From NCBI GenBank assembly GCA_937982565.1, contig CALJLN010000042.1:50220-114219 (forward strand): 64,000 nt of DNA, in the 5' to 3' direction. The notes beneath the pieces are model-generated. The model saw only the letters and a list, made by a program, of their open reading frames with translations, was not told the origin of the DNA and did no database searches. The stretch is from UBA2421 sp002343075 (GTDB lineage: Bacteria > Planctomycetota > Phycisphaerae > Tepidisphaerales > Tepidisphaeraceae). The position numbers and the translations under genes are program-made. Numbering within the stretch: position 1 is the first letter of the stretch; each line of letters starts with the position of its first letter. This document shows, one piece after another, positions 34,206 to 41,540 of this stretch.

Positions 34206-35786
34206 ATGGCAAAAGCAATCGTCATAGGCGCCGGGTTCGGCGGGATCGCTGCGGCACTTCGGTTGCGCGCCAAGGGGTATGAAGTCACCCTCATTGACAA
34301 ACAGGACAAGCTCGGCGGACGCGCCTATGTGTGGAAACGCAATGGGTTTACGTTCGACGCCGGGCCGACGGTTATCACCGCGCCGTTTCTGTTTGATGAA
34401 CTGTTCGAGCTTTTCGGAAAGAATCGCGAAGACTACGTCAAGTTCGTCCCGCTGTATCCTTGGTACCGCGTGCAGTTTGCCGACAAGACTTTCTTCGACT
34501 ACGGCGGCACGCTGGAACAGACGCTGGAGAACATCCGCAAGTTCGAACCCCGCGACTGCGACGGCTACCTGAAGTTTCTGGAGCACAGCCAGCGCATCTT
34601 CGACATCGGTTTCGTCAAACTCGGCGATGCCAAGTTTGATACTTTCATGAGCATGATCCGCTGCGCCCCCGACCTGCTGAAACTGGGCAACTGGCGCAGC
34701 GTGTACCAGATGGCCAGCAAGTACATCAAAAGCGAAAAACTTCGCCGGGTTTTCTCGTTCCAGCCGCTGCTCGTCGGCGGGAATCCGTTCAACACGACGT
34801 CGATCTATTCGCTCATCCACTTCCTCGAACGCGAATGGGGCGTGCATTTTGCGATGGGAGGGACGGGGGCGATTGTCGATGCGCTCGAACGGCTGATGCG
34901 GGAGGAGGGGATCGAGATTCGGCTGGGGGAAGAGGTGACACGCATTCGTAGCACGGGTTTCCAACCCGTTCTCACTCCTAATCACAAGAATGGGTTGAAA
35001 ACCCATGCTACGGTCGCCGGTGTCACACTTCCGAACGGCGAGTTGCTTGAGGCGGAAGTAATCGCAGCAAATGCCGAGCCGCCGTGGGTCTATGCAAATC
35101 TGGTGGACAAAAAGCTCCGTCGCGGTGTCGCCGCCCGCCGGATTGATTCCACAGTCAAACCGCTCAAGTACAGCATGGGCTTGTTCGTTCTCTACTTCGG
35201 CACGACGAAAAAGTATCCCGACATAAAGCACCACACGATCATCCTCGGCGAGAAGTACAAGGGCCTGCTCACCGACATGTTTGATTCCAAGTGTCTGGAA
35301 TGGAAAGACTTAAGCATCTACCTGCATCGCCCCACCGCCACCGATGAATCGATGGCCCCGCCGGGATGCGATTGCTGGTATGTGCTGGTGCCCGTTCCCA
35401 ATCTGCAAGGCGGGCAGGATTGGCAGGAGATCGGCCCGAAATATCGCGATGCGGTCATCGATTACCTCGAGCGCACCGCCCTGCCGGGGTTGCGCGAGTG
35501 CATCACGGAAGACTTTTACGTCACCCCCGAGCATTTTCGAGACAACCTCAACAGCATGCACGGCGCGGGTTTCAGCATCCAGCCGACGTTCGACCAGTCG
35601 GCTTGGTTCCGCTTTCACAATAAAGCGCCGGGGATTGAAGGACTGTACTTTGTCGGCGCGGGCACGCATCCGGGTGCCGGCATGCCGGGAGTGTTGTGCA
35701 GCGCGAAAGTGCTGGATCGGTACCTGCCGCCGCTGAAACCAGAAACTCGAAATCAGAAATCCGAATCAATGACGAATCCCGAATGA
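34206..35786 (+). CDS. crtI: Phytoene desaturase-like (CrtI family) FAD oxidoreductase with palindrome-encoded insert and tail
   Basis: 526 residues. The FAD-binding AIVIGAGFGGIAAALRLRAKG starts at residue 4, GGRAYVW follows at about 38, and the C-terminal FAD motif VGAGTHPGAGMPGVLCSAKV lies near 481-500. The family desaturates or oxidises carotenoid precursors; the exact reaction is uncertain, so the symbol is tentative. Two oddities: a 22-residue insert (about 248-269, STGFQPV...HAT) from a palindromic element, and a tail after residue about 512 (ETRNQKSE) encoded by another palindromic element. It begins an isoprenoid group with xseB, ispA and dxs. ATG at 34206. Confidence 0.8.
   Translation: MAKAIVIGAGFGGIAAALRLRAKGYEVTLIDKQDKLGGRAYVWKRNGFTFDAGPTVITAPFLFDELFELFGKNREDYVKFVPLYPWYRVQFADKTFFDYGGTLEQTLENIRKFEPRDCDGYLKFLEHSQRIFDIGFVKLGDAKFDTFMSMIRCAPDLLKLGNWRSVYQMASKYIKSEKLRRVFSFQPLLVGGNPFNTTSIYSLIHFLEREWGVHFAMGGTGAIVDALERLMREEGIEIRLGEEVTRIRSTGFQPVLTPNHKNGLKTHATVAGVTLPNGELLEAEVIAANAEPPWVYANLVDKKLRRGVAARRIDSTVKPLKYSMGLFVLYFGTTKKYPDIKHHTIILGEKYKGLLTDMFDSKCLEWKDLSIYLHRPTATDESMAPPGCDCWYVLVPVPNLQGGQDWQEIGPKYRDAVIDYLERTALPGLRECITEDFYVTPEHFRDNLNSMHGAGFSIQPTFDQSAWFRFHNKAPGIEGLYFVGAGTHPGAGMPGVLCSAKVLDRYLPPLKPETRNQKSESMTNPE
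34947..35012 (+). repeat. In-frame TGFQPV-type palindromic element inside the crtI-like gene
   Basis: 66 bp (22 codons) bounded by CGTAGCA and TGCTACG. Two inner hairpins are perfect: ACGGGTT-TCC-AACCCGT (34953-34969) and ATGGGTT-GAA-AACCCAT (34990-35006). It encodes STGFQPV and HKNGLKTHAT. The layout is the same as in the mnmG element. It separates EEVTRI from VAGVTLPNGE in the FAD domain. Confidence 0.88.
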
Positions 35787-35873
35787 CGAACCGCAGCATT
35801 TCAGAAAAGTCGTCATTCGTGCTTCGTCATTCGGATTTGATTCGGGTTTCTGGTTTCGTCATTCGAGTTTCCG
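35740..35873. repeat. Long imperfect inverted repeat (GAATGACGAA type) covering the crtI-like stop codon
   Basis: A left arm from 35742 (GAAACTCGAA) and a right arm ending at 35872 (TTCGAGTTTC) form a long hairpin: a perfect 10-bp outer block, then a 15/17 match (CAGAAATCCGAATCAA-like), and repeats of GAATGACGAA inside both arms; loop about 35792-35810. It supplies the last about 14 codons and the stop of the crtI-like gene. It could act as an mRNA-stabilising or terminating structure between it and xseB. Confidence 0.75.
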
Positions 35874-35906
35874 CCTTACAACATCACCCGATACAATCTC
35901 GCTGAA

Positions 35907-36155
35907 ATGAGCAAGTCGCACAACAAACCCCCGAAGGATTTCGAAGAAGCCATGGCCGAACTCGATCGCATCGTCGCCGACATGGAAGAAGGCAAGACTT
36001 CGCTGGAAGAATCGCTGGTGAGGTTTGAGCGCGGCAGCTTCCTCATCGAGCACTGCCGCAAGGTGCTCAGCCAGGCGGAGCAGAAGATTGAAGTGCTGAC
36101 GCGCGGCAAGGATGAAGGCGCAGAAGTGAGAGACGATCCAGAGCAGAACGATTGA
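35907..36155 (+). CDS. xseB: Exodeoxyribonuclease VII small subunit
   Basis: 82 residues, the full size of XseB. Signature: FEEAMAELDRIVADMEEG, then SLEESLVRFERG and a helix ending KVLSQAEQKIEVL. It binds the large subunit XseA to form the exonuclease that degrades single-stranded DNA in repair. XseA is not in this window. Position next to ispA and dxs is a conserved arrangement in many bacteria. The following gene starts 35 nt later on the same strand. Confidence 0.92.
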   Translation: MSKSHNKPPKDFEEAMAELDRIVADMEEGKTSLEESLVRFERGSFLIEHCRKVLSQAEQKIEVLTRGKDEGAEVRDDPEQND

Positions 36156-36190
36156 TCGATAAGTCTATAGCTTTCATCGTTCATAGTTGA

Positions 36191-37171
36191 ATGACCCCCA
36201 CTGCCCCCGAAATCCTCACGCGCCACGGCAAAGCAGTGGACAAGTATCTTCAAGGCGCGCTCGCCCGGCTCGATGGCGCGCCGTCTCGGTTGATCGAGGC
36301 GATCGACTACAGCGTCATGGCCGGCGGTAAGCGGCTGCGGCCGGCGCTGGTGCTGGAATGCGAGTCGGCAGTGGGCGGTCGGCAGTTTGCAGAGAAGCAG
36401 AACCCGTCCACTGCCCGCCGCCCGTTCCCCACTCCTTCCGCACTCGCTGCCGCGGGGGCCATTGAGCTTATACATACGTTCTCGCTGGTACACGATGACC
36501 TACCCGCGATGGATAATGATGATCTGCGCCGCGGGCGACCTACCAATCATGTGGTTTTTGGCGAGGCGACCGCCATTCTCGCAGGCGATGCCATGACGAC
36601 ACTCGCGTTCGAGCTGATCGCGAACGCAGCCCACCCCGCCACCGCGCCAAAGCTTGTCGCCGAGCTGGCCCGCGCTGCAGGGCCGTGCGGGATGATCGGC
36701 GGGCAAATTCTGGATATGGCCGGCGAAAGTCAGGCGTTATCGCTCGACCAGCTAAAGAACGTCCATCGAATGAAAACCGGGGCGCTCATTGTTGCCTCCT
36801 GCCGCATGGGTTGCATCTGCGCGGAAGCGAACCCGGACAGCCCGCGGTCGGCAGGTGATGATTCCTCCGCACTCACCCCTCGTCCCTCGCCGCTGTCGTC
36901 TGTCACTGCCTACGCGCAGCACCTCGGTCTGGCTTTTCAGATCATTGATGATGTGCTCGACGAGACTGCCACTGCCCAGCAAATGGGCAAGGCAACAAGA
37001 AAAGACGCCGCCCGCGGGAAAAACACTTACACCTCACTACTCGGCCTGGCAGGTGCCCAGCGGGAGGCCACGAACCAGCTTCAACTTGCCCTCGCAGCAC
37101 TGGTGGACTTCGGCCCAGAAGCGGAAGGCCTGCGGACGCTGGCGCGATTTGTTGTTGAGAGACATTCTTAA
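36191..37171 (+). CDS. ispA: Polyprenyl (farnesyl-type) diphosphate synthase with two unusual insertions
   Basis: 326 residues; typical IspA has about 290-300. First Asp-rich motif HDDLPAMDNDDLRRGRPT starts near residue 102, and the second, QIIDDVLDE, near 250; SVMAGGKRLRPAL and KTGALI are also present. It condenses isopentenyl with allylic diphosphates to farnesyl or geranyl diphosphate. The extra length is two low-complexity segments: about residues 58-84 (SAVGGRQ, PFPTPSA) and about 213-239 (LTPRPSPLSS). Both lie in loops and leave the active-site motifs intact. The gene is followed by a hairpin and then dxs. Confidence 0.88.
   Translation: MTPTAPEILTRHGKAVDKYLQGALARLDGAPSRLIEAIDYSVMAGGKRLRPALVLECESAVGGRQFAEKQNPSTARRPFPTPSALAAAGAIELIHTFSLVHDDLPAMDNDDLRRGRPTNHVVFGEATAILAGDAMTTLAFELIANAAHPATAPKLVAELARAAGPCGMIGGQILDMAGESQALSLDQLKNVHRMKTGALIVASCRMGCICAEANPDSPRSAGDDSSALTPRPSPLSSVTAYAQHLGLAFQIIDDVLDETATAQQMGKATRKDAARGKNTYTSLLGLAGAQREATNQLQLALAALVDFGPEAEGLRTLARFVVERHS
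36364..36433. repeat. GCAGTGGGCGG-type imperfect palindrome within ispA
   Basis: A G-rich arm (GGCAGTGGGCGGTCGGCAG, 36367-36385) is followed after 22 nt by a C-rich arm (CCACTGCCCGCCGCCC and CCCCACT, 36408-36433). They can pair imperfectly. In the ispA frame the stretch encodes the odd SAVGGRQ...ARRPFPTPS segment. Such GCAGTGGGCAG words recur as mobile-looking repeats in related genomes as far as I remember; this is inference. Confidence 0.5.
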
Positions 37172-37172
37172 C

Positions 37173-37197
37173 GGAGCAACCCGCCACCAGTTGCTCC
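37173..37197 (+). other. Hairpin directly after the ispA stop codon
   Basis: GGAGCAAC (37173-37180) and GTTGCTCC (37190-37197) are perfect 8-bp arms around a 9-nt loop, one nt after the stop. There is no T-run, so it is more likely an mRNA-stability or partial attenuation structure between ispA and dxs than a full terminator. Confidence 0.5.
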
Positions 37198-37302
37198 GGC
37201 GGCACGGTCACCTATTCCAATTACCCCATCTTCCCGATACAAACTCGTTACCCAACTGCAGTTCTGAAACTTTTGATATCGCCGTGCGTAGACTACCTCG
37301 TG

Positions 37303-37330
37303 CGATATCCTCGGATACAATCCGATATCG
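37303..37330 (+). promoter_or_regulatory. Bulged hairpin just upstream of the dxs start
   Basis: CGATAT-CCT-CGGAT (37303-37316), loop ACA-like, and ATCCG-ATATCG (37320-37330) give an 11-bp stem with a 3-nt bulge, ending 10 nt before the ATG at 37341. It could affect ribosome access or be an operator; dxs has only a weak ribosome binding site. Confidence 0.4.
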
Positions 37331-37340
37331 AGAACTTTTC

Positions 37341-39293
37341 ATGGCCCTTCTTGACAGCATTCATACCCCTGACGATCTGAAAAAGCTTTCGATCGACCAA
37401 CTTGAAGCGCTCGCCGGCGAACTGCGCGACCGAATCGTCACGGCAGTGAGCACCAACGGCGGGCATCTCGCGTCCAACCTCGGCGTGGTCGAGCTAACCA
37501 TCGCGCTGCACACGATTTATGACTTCGGAGCGCATCCCGACGGCCCCGATCGCCTGCTGTTTGATGTCGGGCATCAGTGCTACGCGCATAAAATGCTGAC
37601 CGGCCGGGCCGCGCAGTTTGCGCGACTGCGAAAAAAAGACTCGGTAAGCGGCTTCCCCTCGCCGGAGGAGTCGCCGTACGACCTTTTCGCCGTAGGCCAC
37701 GCCGGCACCGCCATCAGCACCGCCGTGGGCGTTGCGCGCGGCGATTTACACAACGGCCGGAAAAACCATGTGGTGTCGGTCGTCGGCGACGCGTCGATCG
37801 TCAATGGTCTGGCATTCGAGGGCCTCAACAATGCCGGAACCCTCCCCCGACAATTGCTCATCGTGCTGAACGACAATGGCATGAGCATCAGCAAGCCACA
37901 GGGCGCATTCAGCCAGTACCTCGAACGCGTGCGTGTGAGCACAACATACGAAGAATTCAAGCGTTTCAGCGAGCGAATTGTACGCAACCTGCCTTCGAGC
38001 CTCGGCCATACCATCGAGCACGCATGGGATGCATTCTGCGGCGGACTCAAAGGGGCGATGTTTCACGGGCAGATGTTTGAGGCGCTCGGCATCAAGTACA
38101 TGGGCCCGATTGACGGCCATGACCTGCCCGGCCTCATCAACTTCCTTGCCGAGATCAAGCATGTTGACCGACCGGTGTTGTTGCACGTTAAGACGGTGAA
38201 GGGTCAGGGCTATGAGATTGCCGCGCAAGAGCCGACCATGCTGCACAGTCCCAGCCCGTTCACCATCAACGGATGCCGAGTTGAGCTGAACAAAGGGGCA
38301 GGCAAAAGTTGGACGACCGCGTTTGCCGACGCGATGATCGCGATCGCCAAAGACGACACCCGCGTGGTTGCCCTCACCGCCGCCATGCCCGACGGCACGG
38401 GGCTGAGCAAGTTTGAGAAGGCTTTCGAGGGTGTCACTCCGCCGAGGTACATTGACACGGGAATTTGCGAGTCGCACCTCGTGGCGATGGCTGCCGGAAT
38501 GGCCAAGACCGGGCTACGGCCGGTCGCTGCGATTTACTCCACGTTTATACAGCGAGCTTTTGACCAGGTGTGGCAGGAAGTGGTGCTGAACAATCTGCCA
38601 GTGATGTTCGCACTCGACCGCGCCGGCTATGTGGGCGACGATGGCGCGGTGCATCATGGTTTTCTCGATCAGGCCTTTTTCCGGACGATGCCCGGCATGG
38701 TGCTGATGGCACCGAGCGATGAAGCAGAGCTGAACGCCATGCTGCGACTGGGACTGTCGCTGGACGTCGCGTGTGCGGTGCGTTACCCGCGCGACAACGT
38801 GCCGACCGAACACTTCGACGCCGACACCAGCGCATCGCTTGAGCTAGGCAAATCGCGAACACTCCGCGCAGGGGATGATGCGACAATCCTCGTATACGGC
38901 GCGCTCGCCGTGAACGCGCTGCTCGCTGCCGAGCAACTGGCCAGCGAGGGGATGGATATCGAGGTTATCGACGCCCGATTCTGCAAACCGCTCGATGGGG
39001 CGATGCTGCGGCGCGTGCTTCAGGCCGGGCGACCTGTTCTGACGGTCGAAGATCACCATCACATAAACGGTTTTGGCACCGCGGTGGCGGAGTTTGCCGT
39101 AGCCAACAAGCTTCCGACCGAGCGGCTGGAGATTCTGGGCATGCCCGACAGCCTGCTGCCGCATATGACGCGTCCACAGCAGTTGGAAGCCACGGGACTG
39201 GACGCCCCCGGGATTGCCGCCCGCGTTCGAGCCATGATGGCCGCGAGCGCGTCGCTCGCCGGGCCCGATGCGTTCGCAAAATCGCGGCGGTGA
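37341..39293 (+). CDS. dxs: 1-deoxy-D-xylulose-5-phosphate synthase
   Basis: 650 residues, the full size of DXS. GHLASNLGVVELTIALH at the start, VGHQCYAHKMLTGR, the thiamine diphosphate motif GDASIVNGLAFEGLNNAG (about 148-165), TGICESHLVAMAAGMA near 374 and RAGYVGDDGAVHHGFLD near 430 are all present. It condenses pyruvate and glyceraldehyde-3-phosphate to start the MEP isoprenoid pathway in the cytoplasm. The ATG at 37341 begins the homologous region; an upstream in-frame extension overlaps ispA and is not coding. With ispA and the crtI-like gene it forms the isoprenoid group. Confidence 0.92.
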   Translation: MALLDSIHTPDDLKKLSIDQLEALAGELRDRIVTAVSTNGGHLASNLGVVELTIALHTIYDFGAHPDGPDRLLFDVGHQCYAHKMLTGRAAQFARLRKKDSVSGFPSPEESPYDLFAVGHAGTAISTAVGVARGDLHNGRKNHVVSVVGDASIVNGLAFEGLNNAGTLPRQLLIVLNDNGMSISKPQGAFSQYLERVRVSTTYEEFKRFSERIVRNLPSSLGHTIEHAWDAFCGGLKGAMFHGQMFEALGIKYMGPIDGHDLPGLINFLAEIKHVDRPVLLHVKTVKGQGYEIAAQEPTMLHSPSPFTINGCRVELNKGAGKSWTTAFADAMIAIAKDDTRVVALTAAMPDGTGLSKFEKAFEGVTPPRYIDTGICESHLVAMAAGMAKTGLRPVAAIYSTFIQRAFDQVWQEVVLNNLPVMFALDRAGYVGDDGAVHHGFLDQAFFRTMPGMVLMAPSDEAELNAMLRLGLSLDVACAVRYPRDNVPTEHFDADTSASLELGKSRTLRAGDDATILVYGALAVNALLAAEQLASEGMDIEVIDARFCKPLDGAMLRRVLQAGRPVLTVEDHHHINGFGTAVAEFAVANKLPTERLEILGMPDSLLPHMTRPQQLEATGLDAPGIAARVRAMMAASASLAGPDAFAKSRR

Positions 39294-39319
39294 ATCTCTC
39301 CATCGACGCCCTGGATCGC

Positions 39320-39345
39320 ATCACGGGCTGCTACCGGATTTTTTT
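39320..39345 (+). terminator. Weak terminator candidate after dxs
   Basis: ATCACGG and CCGGAT can form a short imperfect stem around GCTGCTA, followed by TTTTTTT (39339-39345), about 45 nt after the dxs stop. The stem is short, so confidence is limited. Confidence 0.4.
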
Positions 39346-39433
39346 GCGCGTCCGATAGCGATACACTGCCAATGACAGTCGCGGGTTAGATCACGCCGTC
39401 CCGTGAATCAGCCGATAACAAGAGAGAGCAAAC

Positions 39434-40186
39434 ATGGGATTGAGTGAGTCCATACGAAAAAAGGTCGAAGGCACCCGGCTCGAGCCGGTGGTTGAGGGCA
39501 TGCGCCGGGCGCGCTGGCCGAAACTATGGCGCGTCGGCCGGAAGGACCACGAAGCCCTCCACATCATCCTTCCGTTCTTGCTTCGCCGTTCGAGCAATTG
39601 TGTGGATGTGGGCGCGAATCAGGGCGAGATGCTCGAAGAGTTTTGCCGGCTGGCACCCCACGGCACCCACGTCGCCTTTGAGCCGCTTCCCCATCAGGCA
39701 AAACAGCTCCGCGAGCGGTTCCCGGGCGTAACAATCAACGAGGCCGCCGTCAGCGATTCTGCCGGGGAGACGACCTTCTTTCATACCTTGGGCGACGATG
39801 CCTACAGCGGGCTGAAGCGCACCGACGGCGCGCCCAGAATCACCGGCGTGCAGGAAATCAAGGTGAAGCTGGCCACGCTGGATGATGCGCTCCCCGAAAA
39901 CTACCTGGTTGATATGTTGAAAATCGACGTTGAAGGTGCCGAGCTGGCCGTGCTGCGAGGAGCAAAACATACGCTCGCCCGCTGCCGGCCTGTCATCATC
40001 TTTGAGTTTCAGAAAGAGCGCGCCGACAGCTATGGCGACTCGCCGAGGCCCTACTTTGATCTGCTCTGCACCGACCTGGGATACACGCTTTTCCGAGTCG
40101 ACGGCAAAGGCCCGCTAACACTTGAAACCTTTCAAGAATCTTTCGACGCCGGCGATTGCTTTAACTTCATTGCGAAACAAACCTAG
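39434..40186 (+). CDS. FkbM family methyltransferase
   Basis: 250 residues with an S-adenosylmethionine-binding Rossmann fold: CVDVGANQGEMLEEF (about 56-70), HVAFEPLPHQAKQL (about 79-92), INEAAVSDSAGETTFF (about 100-115) and the FkbM signature LKIDVEGAELAVLRGA (about 160-175). Family members O-methylate sugars or natural products; substrate unknown. It is followed by an Eis-like acetyltransferase on the same strand about 70 nt later. GAGAGAGC precedes the ATG. Confidence 0.85.
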   Translation: MGLSESIRKKVEGTRLEPVVEGMRRARWPKLWRVGRKDHEALHIILPFLLRRSSNCVDVGANQGEMLEEFCRLAPHGTHVAFEPLPHQAKQLRERFPGVTINEAAVSDSAGETTFFHTLGDDAYSGLKRTDGAPRITGVQEIKVKLATLDDALPENYLVDMLKIDVEGAELAVLRGAKHTLARCRPVIIFEFQKERADSYGDSPRPYFDLLCTDLGYTLFRVDGKGPLTLETFQESFDAGDCFNFIAKQT

Positions 40187-40257
40187 CCCGTCAGGCCGGG
40201 CAGGTCCGGGTGTATGCCGGCCTCTCGAATCTGGCACGGCGCAAGCAGAACTCGATC

Positions 40258-41499
40258 ATGTCGTTGAATCTTCGATGGGTTGGAGAAGAATCGTTTGAGC
40301 GCGTCGCTGAGACGCGCATGCGGTGCTACGCCGCATCAGCCAACCTGCTACCGCGTTTTATCGACGGCCTGGGAAAGATTCGCCGGGAGCAACCGGGTGA
40401 CATACTTCTCGCAGAGAAGAATGGAGAGGCCGTCGGCACGAGCACATCGCTCTCCATGCACATTCACATGCGCGGCGGGCGCATCGCCTGCCAGGGTGTG
40501 GCCTATGTGGGCACGATCAAGACCGCACGCCGGCTCGGGGCGGGCGAACAGCACGGGGTCGCGTCGCAGTTGATGCGCGAAACACTTCGAAAGGCCCGAG
40601 AACGCGAACAACCCATCAGCGCCCTCATGCCATTTCGCGCAAGTTATTATGAACACTTCGGTTACGGCAATGCAGAACGCCGCGCCGAATGGACTGTGCC
40701 CCTCAGCATTCTCCCCAAGGGCGATTTCGCCGGATACCGCTTCTACCGCGATTCCGACTTGCCCAGGCTAATGGCCATGCGCCACGCCGAGTGCCAACGC
40801 GGGCAGTGCGACATCGAAACCTCGCCAGAAGCATGGCAGATTTGGATGTCTCAATGGCCTGACGGCATGGTCGCCGTCGATGCCGGCGACAGCACCAGCG
40901 ATGGCGACCTGCAATCGATGGTCTATTTTCTGGAAGACCGCTCTGGCCCGAGTGCCACAATCAAGATTGCCGATTGGTGCGCCGACTCGCCCACAGCGAT
41001 GCTCCGACTCTTTCGCTTTCTCGCGAGCCTGAAAGATCAGTATAGCGAAGTACGGATCACCCTCCCCGGCGATTTCCCGCTCAACCGCATCTTGCGCGAA
41101 AGCCAGATTCCACACCGCCAGGTCGACCACCCTGTCCCCGCGGTCCGGCCATTCACGCGCATGCAGATTCGTATCCTTGACCATGCCAGGGCGCTGCAGG
41201 CGATGAAACTGCCTAGCGCCACGTCGGGGAAAACGACGTTGCTAATCCGTGAGTGCGAAGGGACCGAGTCGCGGTTCACGGTGGACGTAGATCAGGGCAG
41301 CATCGCCGTCGTACCGACTTCGCAATCGCCTGCCCTCGAAATCTCTGACGTGCTGTGGGCAAGCATCGTCAGCGGGGATCTGCGCGCAACTGCCGCGCAG
41401 TGCGTCGGGTTGCTTCCCGCAAGCACCTCGCCGGCCACCCTCACGCTGCTCGATGCTTTCAGTGACGGACCGACACCATTCTGCCAGGAATATTTCTAG
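40258..41499 (+). CDS. Eis-like GNAT acetyltransferase (GNAT plus SCP2-like domain)
   Basis: 413 residues. The first GNAT domain (about 1-150) has VAYVGTIKTARRLGAGEQHG and GVASQLMRETLRKARER, then YYEHFGYGNAERR; this pattern matches Eis-like enhanced intracellular survival proteins. A second, degenerate GNAT domain spans about 150-290, and a sterol carrier protein 2-like C-terminus about 300-413 (FTVDVDQGSIAVVPT). Eis enzymes N-acetylate amines such as aminoglycosides or peptides; the natural substrate here is unknown. The ATG at 40258 is preferred, since the earlier GTG (40210) adds an unrelated stretch. Confidence 0.8.
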   Translation: MSLNLRWVGEESFERVAETRMRCYAASANLLPRFIDGLGKIRREQPGDILLAEKNGEAVGTSTSLSMHIHMRGGRIACQGVAYVGTIKTARRLGAGEQHGVASQLMRETLRKAREREQPISALMPFRASYYEHFGYGNAERRAEWTVPLSILPKGDFAGYRFYRDSDLPRLMAMRHAECQRGQCDIETSPEAWQIWMSQWPDGMVAVDAGDSTSDGDLQSMVYFLEDRSGPSATIKIADWCADSPTAMLRLFRFLASLKDQYSEVRITLPGDFPLNRILRESQIPHRQVDHPVPAVRPFTRMQIRILDHARALQAMKLPSATSGKTTLLIRECEGTESRFTVDVDQGSIAVVPTSQSPALEISDVLWASIVSGDLRATAAQCVGLLPASTSPATLTLLDAFSDGPTPFCQEYF

Positions 41500-41540
41500 G
41501 CTGTTGCCCCCGTCGGCAGGCGCATGGCTCGCTCGATCGA

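Noticed and set aside
36789..37340. An N-terminal extension of dxs overlapping ispA
   Set aside because: The frame is open but the ispA frame is the real one there, and DXS homology begins at 37341.
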